Assembly (NCBI RefSeq): GCF_026151205.1
Contig: NC_087080.1
Location: forward strand, 8,521,720 to 8,585,719
Direction: 5' to 3'
Length of the DNA stretch: 64,000 nucleotides
Source: Bolinopsis microptera
Lineage: Eukaryota; Ctenophora; Tentaculata; Lobata; Bolinopsidae
How positions within the stretch are numbered: position 1 is the first letter of the stretch; the number at the start of each line of letters is the position of its first letter. Below are positions 30,944 to 42,957 of the stretch, piece after piece. The notes under the pieces were generated by a model, which saw nothing but the letters and a program-made list of their open reading frames with translations, searched no databases and was not told where the DNA came from. A program made the position numbers and the translations under genes.

Positions 30944-31937
30944 GACTTTGGGCTGGTTGCGAAAATTGGTATGTCTGTTGTGGAGCGCATGGCAAGTGAA
31001 TTCCTGAGTGAGATTGGTGCGTCCTTCAGGGGGATGCTTGGGAATCTGGAGCCCCAAGTCTGCCCACAGGAGTCAAAGGAATGTAACCCCGGTGAGAACT
31101 GGGCATTTGACTGCTACTGCCGTAAAGAATTCCAGGAACTGGGAGAGTGCAAGAATAAGCCTTGTCAGCTGTACAACAAAAAGCACCTCAGGGCACTGCC
31201 TCCTTGAACCAGTTTATTGATGCCACGTCCGTCGAAGAAACGCTTAAATCCGTGATTGACTTCGCTGTGGTCCCCGTATTCTCGGCTCTCTGTGAGTGTT
31301 CTGAAATGATTGGGGCCTCTGCTAGCTGTGTCAAGAATTACAACGGTACGGCGTTTGAGGTGCTAGGTCTGGATGGGAGTATGTTCTATAATTCGTTGTG
31401 GACAATCTTGACTGGAAATCATTGAAAACAGTCCTTGGTGGTTTTATTGAGGCTACTTGTGGTGTAAAGAACAGGAAAGACTGTGTCTTAGAATTGTCAA
31501 AGATGGACTCTTTCACGGCCAAAATAGTGGATAATACTCTCAATAGAGAAAATGTATGCCTTTCCTTGATCAGAGTTATAGAATTCAAGGAATTTCTCAT
31601 GGCTATAAAAACCATGGGTCTAATTGGGGATCTGAATATATCGTCTTTCGCTAACAGGATGATGGGCATACATGTGAACATAGAAAGGAAAAGTATGTGT
31701 GATCCTAGCTGTGCTGCCGAGATGAGTGAAGCTTTCTACACATGTTGCAAAAAACACGCGCTGGAAGTCGTTAATACCAAGGAAATGAAGAAAGCTTACA
31801 GAAAACTGTTCAAGAACCTATGGAGTATTTTCTCTGAAGCAGCCCCTCCAAATCTCTCTAAAGCAGTCGAAATGTTTTTCAAAATATTTGATATCGAGTC
31901 CTCAGTCCTTCTGCGGAGACCAAACAGACGTCACTGA
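30944..31937 (+). pseudogene. Body of the secreted Cys-rich protein, two apparent frameshifts
   Basis: Three successive frames read as one protein: to about 31195 (VCPQESKECNPGENW, FDCYCRKEF), then to about 31410 (ALCECSEMIGASASC), then to the stop at 31937 (MCDPSCAAEMSEAFYTCCKK). Each change behaves like a 1-bp deletion. The first may lie at the AAAAA run at 31178-31182. Roughly 15 or more Cys and a signal peptide suggest an extracellular disulfide-rich protein. No family recognised. It may be a pseudogene or carry assembly indels. Confidence 0.65.
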
Positions 31938-31971
31938 CGTGTACAGAGCGAAGAATGAGCAATGCGAGGCT

Positions 31972-32222
31972 AAGCATATATTAGATAGCTTATAGTTATA
32001 TTTAGATTTTAAATGAGAAAGAAAGAGTTTTGAGTTTCAAGTTTGATGTCTAGTTATTTTGAAGAAACCTATACAAAATGCGTTTATTTATAAAATTGTC
32101 AAATAAGCATTGTACATGAAAAGGATTTTAACACAGCAAAAACATAAAAATTGGCTCAACTTCGAGCTTGGATATAAATCGACTTGCCATTAAATCTTCA
32201 AATTAGTCGAAAATTGTATCTC
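31972..32222 (+). repeat. Direct repeat copy 1 (about 250 bp)
   Basis: Starts GCATATATTAGATAGC, shortly after the Cys-rich protein stop, and matches 33315-33560 at high identity. One difference is a short extra segment (TTTAAA) in this copy. Confidence 0.9.
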
Positions 32223-33314
32223 GGCTAAAAATAGGTTTAATGGAATGAACTTGATGGATTAGACAAGGGACATAATATTTTACAGAATTTTTGTATCTCA
32301 AGTTTTCTATATCATGATTGAAGTAAAGTTTAAAATTATCTAAATGTTCGTATTACTACTCTTCTACTCCAAAAATAAACTCAAAGAACATGAAGTATAT
32401 AAATTAGCGAAATTGGTTTTGAAATACTGTAGGTGAAAAGTTCTCCTCATTTGAGTGGCCTGCATCACACACGCCACATTTCTTTTACAGTTTTACTACC
32501 TGACAAGTTTCTCCTACGACCTACATTGTACTCGGCTCATGCTAACTCTCGTACTGCATGGCGATTGTCGGCCAATGTTATCAAACCCTGTATATTAGCA
32601 TCATCCCCGAGTAGACACGCCATCCAGCCTTTTTAGAGTTCTCCTCGTATCATCCTCCCTAGGGTTCCACTTCAGCAGATAATATGAAATTATAAAAATA
32701 AGAATCTAAAATTACTTCACCGGCCTCCCTATACTAGGTTTAATCTGGATTTTTTAATTCGAGTACGGTCTTTTACTATTAGCAGTAACTTTTTAGGAGG
32801 CAGGGCTTTAGATTTGTGCAAGGTTCCGTGGTGGACTGGTTGTGCAGAGCATTTATGCACTTATACACTTATGCACTTATGCACTTATGCACTTATACAC
32901 TTATGCACTCATACATTTATGCACTTATACACTTATGCACGTATGCACTTATGCAATTATGCACTTATGCACTTATGCACTTATGCGCATGGACATGAAA
33001 CAAGTTTTAATGATCAGTATACATGTCTAATGTTCATGTTTGATAACAAAGAAAGAATTTAAAAGCAGCTCCTTCTGTCTAACTAGATGTGACACAAAGA
33101 AATGCTCGGCTTTTTGTTCTAACATGCAGTTTCACAGTTTTACAGCCCTGTGCGTATCTCTTCTACTTCTAAACGTATACCCTTTGCGACGGTCCACCAC
33201 TCAACAAATGGCCCGGGCTACATTCTTTTGACAGAGAATTGCTTTAAGGATACTTAAAGTTGTAACCCACCGAGCATTCGTGAAGAACACGCTTGTCAAC
33301 GAGGAAAAATATGT
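32223..33314. other. Spacer between the direct repeats
   Basis: I see no gene. The spacer holds the 8-bp minisatellite listed separately. The pair of 250-bp direct repeats around 1.1 kb could be a small LTR-type (TRIM-like) element or a tandem duplication. No target duplication was found. Confidence 0.4.
32848..32993 (+). repeat. 8-bp minisatellite
   Basis: About 18 imperfect copies of GCACTTAT, with some units TACACTTAT-like. Confidence 0.95.
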
Positions 33315-33560
33315 TTGAGCATATATTAGATAGCTTATAGTTATATTTAGATGAGAAAGAAAGAGTTTCGAGTTTCAAGCTTGATGTCTAGTTATTTTGA
33401 AGAAACCTATACAAAATGCGTTTATTTATAGAATTGTCAAATAAGCATTGTACATGAAAAGGATTTTAACACAGCAAAAACATAAAAATTGGCTCAACGT
33501 CGAGCTTGGATATAAATTGACTTGCCATTAAATCTTCAAATCAGTCGAAAATTGTATCTC
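33315..33560 (+). repeat. Direct repeat copy 2
   Basis: Second copy of the 31972-32222 sequence, same orientation. Confidence 0.9.
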
Positions 33561-33946
33561 GACAAATACGAGAAATAGAAAAAAATCGACGCCAATAATT
33601 TTCAATTTTTCAGCTCTAAAAACGAGCATCTGACTTTTGATTTGCTCTTCGAACTGAAGTATGAAAATAAAATAAAATAGACCATGATCAGATATAAGTG
33701 CACGCGACAAAGTATTTCATAAGTAACCGTTCAAGAGTTCAACTCTTTGATTCGGGATCCTCGTCAGCTTATATGACCTGATCAGCCCTTCTCAGATTAC
33801 TACCATATTCACCACTATCATGATCTTTGTTATTGAGTTTATTGGCACGGTTTGTACTTTGTTGTAATATTTGTTCGATCTTGTTTTGTAACTTGCGACT
33901 GTTTAATGCGCGAGATCAATTAAACGGCTTGTTTTTAAAACTCAGT

Positions 33947-34099
33947 CTAGACAATAAAAACTGGGGGTTGAGAGGTATTTTGAGTTGAGCTGGCTCGGTG
34001 ATCTGCAATGTCATCGTCTTCTGGTTCTGACTTGTCGACCACTAGGATTATCTTGTTGAAAGAGCGCCACCTTTTTATAAGGTTGTAGTACATTTTAAC
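33947..34099 (-). CDS. MARCHF8: MARCH-type ligase, last exon (cytoplasmic tail)
   Basis: Acceptor TTTGCAG on the minus strand. It encodes VKMYYNLIKRWRSFNKIILV, an acidic DKSEPEDDD stretch, and ends TSQPPVFIV before TAG. The VxxYxxLxKRW region matches the juxtamembrane part of MARCH1/8 after the second helix. The hydrophobic Val C-terminus could bind PDZ domains. Confidence 0.85.
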   Translation of the reverse strand, partial: VKMYYNLIKRWRSFNKIILVVDKSEPEDDDIADHRASSTQNTSQPPVFIV

Positions 34100-34382
34100 C
34101 TGCAAATTAGTATGGAATGTTGATATACTATTACTGTTGCTTATATTATCTATCCCTAAACAACTAAACTTAAAACGATGAGTTTTTTTGTTAAATCGTT
34201 AGTCTTTCTGTCATAAACAAAAATTAAAACCCATATTTCATTAAACCCATAATTTATATCATTTGTTAGTGGATGAAAGCTTAAACTGAGAAATAACCTA
34301 TAATGGTCCTGAACTTCAGTCCATTATAGTTAAGTAGGTTCGGTCAACCTGCAATAAATTTCAATAGGAAGAAAGATATGAC

Positions 34383-34478
34383 CTGTGCGAAGACAAAGGA
34401 GAGTCCCCCGATGAATCCAATAATAACTACAACTACTTTAGTCCAGAATGCCCAGCCCAATTCTGAGTGACCAGCCTC
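34383..34478 (-). CDS. MARCHF8: MARCH-type ligase exon: second transmembrane helix
   Basis: A 96-bp exon, phase 0-0. It encodes FWTKVVVVIIGFIGGLSFVF, the second helix, closely matching MARCH1/8 FWTKLVV-type sequences. Confidence 0.9.
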
Positions 34479-34599
34479 CTGCAATTTGAATCGTTATTAA
34501 TTTTGTCTAGATCTGAGCTCAAGAGAGAAAATAGTTTTGTGAGACAATCCCTTTCAACAAGTCAATTATTTATCAAACTTTACAAACTAAGTCAAACTG

Positions 34600-34735
34600 A
34601 TCATCTCAATTAAGCGCTGAAGGAATCAATTAGTTAATTATTTAATTAACAGATCACCTGAATTAAGCGCTGAAGGAATCAATCAGTTAATTATTTAATT
34701 ATTCAATCAACTCATTACCTGAATTAAGCGCTGAA
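34600..34735 (-). repeat. Exon end and splice donor repeated in tandem
   Basis: The sequence CCTTCAGCGCTTAATTCAG that ends the exon at 34719 recurs about 62 bp downstream (near 34661-34680) with a new donor GTGATC. It recurs again near 34608-34625, where the donor is lost. Confidence 0.8.
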
Positions 34736-34841
34736 GGAGCACCCAGATGCTCCACACAACACAAGTTATAGCTAGGAGGTGAAATGTCACAGAACACACT
34801 ATCTTCCTCCTTTCGTACCGAGAAAGTGATAGCAACCTCCA
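34719..34841 (-). CDS. MARCHF8: MARCH-type ligase exon: first transmembrane helix
   Basis: A 123-bp exon, phase 0-0. It encodes [20 protein letters not shown] and VVWSIWVLL, the first helix with the conserved ERRKI-CSVTFH motif of MARCH1/8. The donor is GTAATG. Its 3' end is repeated downstream in the intron. Confidence 0.92.
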
Positions 34842-35172
34842 CTATAACAGGGGATGGTGGGGTTAATTATTAATTAATTGATTAACTTATAATTATTGTT
34901 AATTTATAAGAGTCTACTTTTAGTATTTAGATTTATACTTGTAAGGATGTTTTTGTGGGTAAAGTCGTGTGAACTAAGGTGCTGTTTTCCAATTTAACGT
35001 ATAGTGTTGTTGAGTCTAGAATAGTGTAAAATGAAAATGTCAATTGATCTTAGGAGCAGTCAAGATTACATAAGCATTAATAAAACTAGTAAAGTCGTAA
35101 AGAAGCAGATCCGCAAGTTTTACACTTATAGTGATCTGACTAAAGATCCGTTAAAAGTCTCTTAAAACTCAC

Positions 35173-35285
35173 TTTGTTTAGAGGACGAAGGGTTGCGTGC
35201 AGTTTGAACTCATATCGGCAAAGTTCGCAAACTTTCTTGTTTGTGCTACCGAGCCATTCTTGTAAACATGTCTGATGAATGAACC
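35173..35285 (-). CDS. MARCHF8: MARCH-type ligase exon: second half of the RING-CH domain
   Basis: A 113-bp exon (phase 1 to 0). It encodes GFIHQTCLQEWLGSTNKKVC and ELCRYEF, supplying the zinc ligands H-x2-C and C-x2-C and the conserved Trp. The donor is GTGAGT. Confidence 0.93.
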
Positions 35286-35365
35286 CTGTGGGATTAGACA
35301 TGGTAACGGACAGAAATACCGAGGATCTGTTATATCATTCAATATCGGAAATATATATTCGATCT

Positions 35366-35400
35366 ACAGGGTGTACCACAGAAAGTGTGACTTTTTTGAG
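35366..35400. repeat. Mariner-like terminus in the ligase intron
   Basis: TACAGGGTGTACCACAGAAA resembles the common CAGGGTGTNCCA start of mariner-derived elements. Only one end was seen. Confidence 0.35.
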
Positions 35401-35513
35401 AAATGATACAAAATATTACGAAGGAGCTGTTGCATATCAAGATATCATTTAAATATCGACTAAACAAATTGTATTTTTACTCCGGGTGAAATGAGTTGAA
35501 TTCCTAAACCTAC

Positions 35514-35697
35514 CCAAGCTACCACTACAGTGACAGGGTGAAATGAGCTCCTCGACCTCGGCACCGCAGTGGCAGATCCGGCAGAAGTCACTCCCTTCTG
35601 ACGAGGATGAATCTTTCTTTGCCTGCAGAAACTCTAAATTTGCTATTCCCATGCGATTAGATCTGATGTCTTTTGTTGTTGAAGTGCTAGAACACAC
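35514..35697 (-). CDS. MARCHF8: MARCH-type ligase exon: first half of the RING-CH domain
   Basis: It encodes DFCRICHCGAEVEELISPCH and CSGSLG, the first half of a C4HC3 RING-CH domain, ending in phase 1. Either the ATG within RSNRMGIA (near 35651) starts the protein or the frame continues from an upstream exon through acceptor CAAG at 35698. MARCH1/8 ligases ubiquitinate transmembrane receptors (Ig-family, MHC-like, transferrin receptor) in endosomes and at the plasma membrane. Confidence 0.88.
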
Positions 35698-36605
35698 CTT
35701 GATATGTATAAATTTGTAAAAATATGATCACCGTGAGTCTGATCGATCAATGGTGGTGTATAAAAGTTGAGAGGGGGATGGGGTTGTGTAGCTCTTTAGT
35801 TAGAGTTGAGCTGCTCATCTCACTGTTTTTGTCAGCTTTACATCCTGCGTGATCAAAGGGAGTTTAGTATTGAAACGAGTAGACAAGCTAGAAGATGTTT
35901 TCGTTAAAAAATAATTGGAAAATGTCTTCCAGTATTTTTCAATTTCCCTGAATACAGCGGGACCCTACTTGTATACTGTATAGGATCATATTATGTGATC
36001 AACCTGAATAATGTTTAACAGATTAACCCTAATAAGCTGCAATCATATATTGTTAACAAATGAATTAACACTGCAATAGAAGTTCGTAAGACTAGAGTGT
36101 AATGTGCATTGGTTCATTTTCGTTTTGAAACTACATCTACTTATAAAATTTCAACATTTCTCTTGGACTGAAATCATACTTAATCGATCTTGAATAACTC
36201 AATGACGGGGAAAGTACGACTATCATATTGAATTTTAAAAGAAAACTTGTTAACTAAACACCATATTTAGCGACCAACAACTCTGTCTCTTTACGAAATA
36301 ATCATCTGCAATCTGCATCGCATCAGATACCATGATACTATAATGTGAAAAGCTGGTTCATATTGCATTATATTCGGTCATACATTAATACATATTATAT
36401 TATTCAGAAGATGTATACTGCATACATAGACTGCCTTATCGGTCCTCACTTATTGAATTGTCAAGTGCAGCAACAGCAAATACAAGTTGTAAACCGCATG
36501 GCGAATTAATGAGGAATAAATGAGGAATAAATGAGGAAAGTGTCACAATTCAGTTACTGTTAAAGTGACGTTATCATGCAACAATTGAAATGTTTAAGAC
36601 TATTA

Positions 36606-36731
36606 GATTCCGGAGTCCGGAACCCCCTAAAAGTTCCGTCACAGGCCATAGTTTGTTGGTCAATTGCTATCTCCAAATCAAATTTCACAAAAAAATCAGG
36701 GTGAACCCCCCCCCCCCCCCCCCCCCCCCCT
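36606..36731. mobile_element. Single end of a poly-C-terminated repeat
   Basis: Matches the right end of the element at 49998-50833 (GTTTGTTGGTCAATTGCTAT, then TTTCACAAAAAAAT, then a run of C). A solo or truncated copy. Confidence 0.65.
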
Positions 36732-39349
36732 TAATACTTTAAAGTATAAAGAATACTATAAAGCTATAAGTATAATGTGTGCTATACCTGTAATAGCTGA
36801 CAAGTCACACTACTGAAAACAATAAAATTAAGTGAGAACTAAACCAGTAAATCTAGAGAATCTTCAGCCCCATAACAAAGCTTTAAGAATGAGAAATGAA
36901 AAATTTAGTGAGCGCACTGTTAATCGACAAAGAAGTGATGCAACAATATAATCAAAGATCGAGTCTTATGGACTGAAATCCTTGCTTAGTTCCGGTATCA
37001 AAATCAATTTCCCTTTCGGCAGGGGAAGTCGTAACCCCGCAATTCGACCGGGACCAAACCGAAATTTGTAGGCCATTTTTGTCAGTATACCAGCCCAGCC
37101 CTCGAATTGTGCTGTTTAATTCTATGAGGGTGGTATCGTCAAAAAAGCGGGCCCGGTTGAATATGTTGATCCTTTAATTTGATTATATACTTATGGGCTC
37201 TATTAAATCCACTGGTAGTGGTAGTTTTACAAGTCAACGAGATAAATCGCGCAACAATTCAACTTTAAGAGTTAAAGATAAATACTCAACGCTACAAATA
37301 ATAGTTGATAAATAGTGATGATTGCAACCCCCGAGAAATCATTTAGCTTACAAAGATGTGCTGCCTGGACGTAATTTGACCAAATAAAGGAATTTGTGGT
37401 TGGAAGAAACCCTTGTATAGAAAAGTCAAAAGTGCAAATTGGGGCTTGGTCTTTTCTTAATCTTATAATAAATCATAAAAGATGAAAATGAAGGGCAATG
37501 TTATTGATCAGTTTATGTTAAAAAAGCACAAATTTGTTCCACTATTTTGAACGAATGATACAAAGCTGCTTTAAAAATTCTTAAAACCACAGCCTCTAGC
37601 TCATACCTATAGTAGTGCTAGTAGTACAGCTATAAATATAACTTTTAAGTCTACAGAACAGACATCAAGAAAAGCTAGAAATATACGTGAAACAAACTCT
37701 TTAGCAGCTCTAGGAGTGCGAAATACGTAAGCAAAATAGTATAGTCTCTCAACACTGTAGCAGGTTTCAAATATCAAGCTGTACTGCATTTATACACACA
37801 GGTCGTTAGATTCGCTGTAATAAAAGAATAAATGATCTGTCCTTCTACTCCTGCGGCGTGCGCATACATAATCGATATAGGTACTATTAATTATACAGTT
37901 TTAATACTTTCAACACTACTATATAACAAATAATTTGAGGCTCTAATGATGTAGTTTTACGAAGATTTCAAGTCTTACGTTGTGTGTTTCCCTTCGTGTC
38001 CAAAAGCATTATACTATTATACAGTGCAGTATCATGAGATATAAGTGGAGGATTTAAAAGCTTTGTCATCAACCTCGTTATCATTGGCCCTTAGTATGAC
38101 AGGTAGACAACACTGCTAGGAATTATACACACATATAATTGAGCTATACATTACTAATTCTAATTTGGAAACCTTGTAATTGCATTTGCTGTACTCTGTA
38201 AAGTTTGAAAGGTATTTAGTAAAAAGATACATCTTTAAAGTTCAGAGTACTCCCTGATTCCTCTTATCCTACCTCTTACGAAATTAAAATATCATTGCTT
38301 GTTAAAATTTCCACTTAAATTAATCCCTGCTCAGGATTAGCTTGTACATATTAAAGAAAAGGAACGAAGTCAAACCCAAACGCCGGAAAATAAAATGTCA
38401 GGAATTTCTTTTTATGAACAACATATTTACCTTTATTATACCTGCATGTACTTTATGGTCTCTGCTTCTTTTTAGTTTAGTGTGGTTTAAAATAAAAGAT
38501 GTTTTAATTTTGTCTTGGTCTTATGTTAATATTACGTTTTACTCTTGTTCATTTTTACACTTTTGCTCACATCACTCACAGTCAGCCGCTCTGACATGGT
38601 TAACCACCTTCCTTGTGTTGTTGGTTAATCATATGAGCGGGATATAAATACCTCATTTCATTTCATTTCATTTCATAGTTCACACTAACAGTAACATGGA
38701 CAAAGGGTATATCTAATATCTATACATGGTCTGCGTTTTATTGTAGTGTATTAACAATTTATTGAACTTTGTAAATTTCCACAACGTATAAGTAGTGTTT
38801 GTACAGTTAAATTTGCATTGTAAACGTAATTAGCGAGATTGTACGATGTTACAAAGTTAGCAGCTTTATTTAAAGCACATATTTAGAATAATTGTACCGT
38901 TCACAATACATCTTATCATACACTCACGAGTCACGAGTCACGTGATTGAATTCGGGGATACTTTATATCACATTACTTAGTAATAGTTTAGAACACATGT
39001 CACTACACTAATGTATATTATGGATTATTAGGGTCTATGAAGTTGTGCGCGGCAGATAATAAGGCTATGCCATAAGATTAAGCCAGGTCATAAGACTCCG
39101 AATTAATTATAACAATCATGATCCTCATAACCTACCGTAGACTTGGCAAAGTTTCATTCCAGCTTGCCGGCCAGCGGCTAAAATAAATTGTAAACTTTCC
39201 GGAAAATTAAGTATGTTATATATAGTATATACTGAAGATTAAGAATATATTAGATGCTTGAGATACTGAATATAATGTAGATTATGAAAACGAGTCTGGC
39301 AGAGTTTGCCAAAATGTTTAACCGAGATTCTACTAACGATGATGAGAGA

Positions 39350-39513
39350 TGTAATAATAATATGTAATAATATGTAATAATATGTAATAATATGTGATAA
39401 TATGTAATAATATTTAATAATATGTGATAATATGTAATAATATTTAATGACATGTGATAATATTTAATAATATGTAATAATATGTAATAAAATGTAATTA
39501 TATGTAATAATAT
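39350..39513 (+). repeat. 10-bp minisatellite
   Basis: About 16 imperfect copies of TAATAATATG. Confidence 0.9.
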
Positions 39514-42500
39514 GTCTTTCTGAAATTAAGAGTTAGATGTTTCACGATTTGGCCTGTTTAAGTTTCACTGCCCTAATATACTTAATTACACTGTAAGCAG
39601 AGTACACTGGCAAAGTGCGCACACAAACAATCTTTCGAAATATCTTTAAAACATGTGAAATATTTACATGACCACAACCTAGCTAGGCTGGTGCTGGGCT
39701 AATTTAATGCCGCTGATCCAGAACCATTAGATCTAGATTCTAGAACTGGTATCCAACATGGAGAGCCGCCTAGTACAGTGTTTACAGTCGATAAACATAG
39801 TGAAATGTCCATAAAATCAAGCCTATAACATATAACAAATGAGAGAACGCAGCAGTGGCGAAAAAGCACTGGAGACGTTTAGTGTTTAAATATTTGATTT
39901 TGACAGCACAAAGTGCCGACAATATTAGCTGTATAATCCGTTATTGCTGTTGCACAGCGCTACAAAAAGTGATAATAAAATTCAACACTCAGTGGTGTAA
40001 CATAAAGGGCTCCGATAAACCTTATATGCGGAAGTATGGTGTTACGAGAAGGGGTCGGATGCTATCAGAGGGGTAGTGGTGCTACCAGAAGGGATGGGAT
40101 GCCATCAGACTCAGAGGGGGTTGATCAGACTTCGGTTACCATTAGAAGGGGTTCGGAATTCTGCTGGGATGCTATCGGAGGGTTTGGGTGTTATCTGAGG
40201 GTTTGGGTGTTATAAGGAGGTGGGGTGCCATTTTGAAGAACTTTAAGACCTTCGTAGTTCGTACGAACATTTTCCAGTTTGATCACGGGTACCACTAATA
40301 CCAATCTCCGCCCTTCTTGGTAGTTAATACTAGCTGATTGACATCGCTTACATATTAGTTACGGTAAGGTTTATGAAAAAAATCTCGATTGTCAGGAAAC
40401 GAATCCGATAGTGATTGGTAAACATCCGTACCTTGAAGCCAATGTTCTTCAGCTCAATGTTAGACATAATTATGTTATTTATACCGTCTATAAACAGTTA
40501 ATACTATGATCAGTTACTGGGATAATTATAAACGGTTAATGCATGTGGTATGTGTTATATATTTTGAATAACTATATTACGTCACGAGGATTATATTCAA
40601 CACATTTAATATATGAAATGAGAGATCGTGGTCTATTAACTATCGATTATAAGTCGCCAGGTCTTTACCATCCGTTAAGAGGTCCTTGTGGTATAATTAA
40701 ATTAGAAGTGCATATACTATAACGCCCGCTCACAGTTGTTAACAAAAATAAAAAGTACAGAAAGAGTCAGTAAAATTGAAATTGTCTACTAACTACACTA
40801 CTGCAAACAAACGTGCACAAACACAGATCGTGCATTAAACAATTCGTGCACAAACACAGATCGTGCATAAAAACAGTTTGTGCATAAAAACAGTTCGCGT
40901 ATGACAAACTGCCCAACTAGAGCCCGCCCGTCTAGGTCTACGAAAACCGCTAACAGTACAGTGGCCGACTTTCATGGGCTTGAAGATTATAACAAACCCA
41001 GCTAAATGCACATATCAGCACAGCGCCGGCAAGAAGCACTAATTACACACACAAGTACACCCCAGCAACATGCGATAATACGATAATCTACCAGTAACTG
41101 CACGCGGTATCATAGACAACAACAGCCGCGGAGTACCTACACACATATAACGTGTGTACCACTGCTTCTCTCTCCAGCAGGAAAACAAACATCATTACTC
41201 ACAAGCTGCTGTCTACACATATTTTATACAGGACTGGACAAGTAAGTGCACACGTATTGTACATGTAGTGCGGTAGTGTGTAGTATACTGTATAGTGTAG
41301 CTATATTGCAGTATTGTGTACACCAGGCGATCGTAGGAGCTGTTGAAAACACGGACACTTATAACTTTATAACGACCGTACTTTGAACAGTCCAGTATGT
41401 ACGTCAGCGCCCACATTATGCAGCGATTATGCATTTATGAAGCAATTATGCACTCATTTAGTGCTGTAATTGAGCTGGATAAAGCCTTATTATAAATTGG
41501 AACTGGAAGTTCTAGGGCCGGTTTGTGCTAAGACATGTAGCCATCTTTCTGTACAAGCATAAAGCAACTATTCAAACACCCGACTGCAGTTGTATTGGAA
41601 GAATTGAGAACTATTTAGTATTTTATTTAGAACTTCTTCACTGATTGGTGGACATGCAGTGGTAGTGCTTTAGGGCGAGCGTTCGGACCAAATATGGTTC
41701 AACAAATAGGAGGGGAGTGAATTGTGAGAATAATTGATGCTAATGGGATGGCCACAGCCCACAAGGCTATTTTGTTTAATTTGAGGACAAAGCTTGCAAT
41801 CAGAGCATCCACTCAAAAAGCGTTTTCAAATTATCCACCGAGACCTCTTTTAAATATGGGACGTGTCTTTGAATGATTGGAATGATAAGAGTCTTTTGGT
41901 TGATCGGTTGGACCTGCAGCCTTCCATTTCAAACAAATAAAAGGACTTAGAATAATCCTTGATAACCAAACATGTCGCAAGAACACATTCGGCCTCTACA
42001 AACAGATGCAGCTCCATCTATAAACGTTCTAAATTAAACAGCGGCACGACCACTAAAAGCAGGAAGGTTCCATGGGTATTGAAGCAGGATCAGAGAGCTG
42101 TGTTTATAATTAAAGAACCGGAAACAGACAGGCGCTGCACACAGTACTAGTGTGATACTACTATCTTAATCTACAGTAATAAGGTATAGTATACACAGAA
42201 CCTTCACTTTCTCTCTCTTTCTCTATCGCTAGCTATATATATTGTATACACAGCTCGATCGTAATTACCATTATAAGAGCACACAATATACAGCTTCATA
42301 TGGCTTGCATGTACCGTACTGTACCACGTGCTTGGGTTAAGATGCAGGACTGGTTGTCATGGTGATTCGGTGAGTCACGTGATTACTGGGGATGATATGA
42401 TTGGTGGGTTGTGTTCACTAACCCAGGGTTGCGGGCCTGTATTTGGTATTTTATATACCTAATTGATGGAAGATACTGGTTACTTATATATTTCCTTCAT

Positions 42501-42829
42501 CATAGGCATAAGATCCTTGCATCGAAATGGTCCCTTGCATTGCAATCATGTAAGTGCGGTGGGTGCAGAATCGCACTATTGACCTAATACCGCACTTTTC
42601 CGCACCATTGGATATTCGTTCTATCATATTTGTGTACTTTGTACTGTTGTGTACAATGAAAAAAGATCGCAATCCCTCAACAGATTGAAATTGAGTCAAT
42701 TAAGTTACGTTTTATAGATAATATCTATTATCTAAATTGTATAATTTGTCTATATTATTGTTATTTGTTAAAACTAAACAATCGTGTAATGCAACGTTAT
42801 ATACTACACTGTTGAAAAATCCAACCTGA

Positions 42830-42957
42830 AGTACTTGCAGTACCTGGAAGTACCTGCAGTACATGAAGTACCTGCAGTACCTGAAGTACCTGCAGTACCT
42901 GAAGTACCTGCAGTACCTGAAGTACCTGCAGTACCTGAAGTACCTGCAGTACCTGAA
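42830..42957 (+). repeat. 18-bp minisatellite reading as Val-Pro repeats
   Basis: About seven copies of CAGTACCTGAAGTACCTG. One frame gives VPAVPE repeats, but it lacks a signal peptide or flanking exons, so I do not call a gene. Confidence 0.85.

Noticed and set aside
32814-33062. Leu/Tyr/Thr-rich repeating frames
   Set aside because: Produced by the 8-bp minisatellite, open in several frames at once.
31972-33560. Calling the 250-bp direct repeats LTRs
   Set aside because: No primer site, polypurine tract or target duplication could be found, so only a direct repeat is reported.
38342-38647. 101-codon hydrophobic frame
   Set aside because: AT-rich chance frame ending beside an ATTTC microsatellite; more likely a decayed LINE tail.
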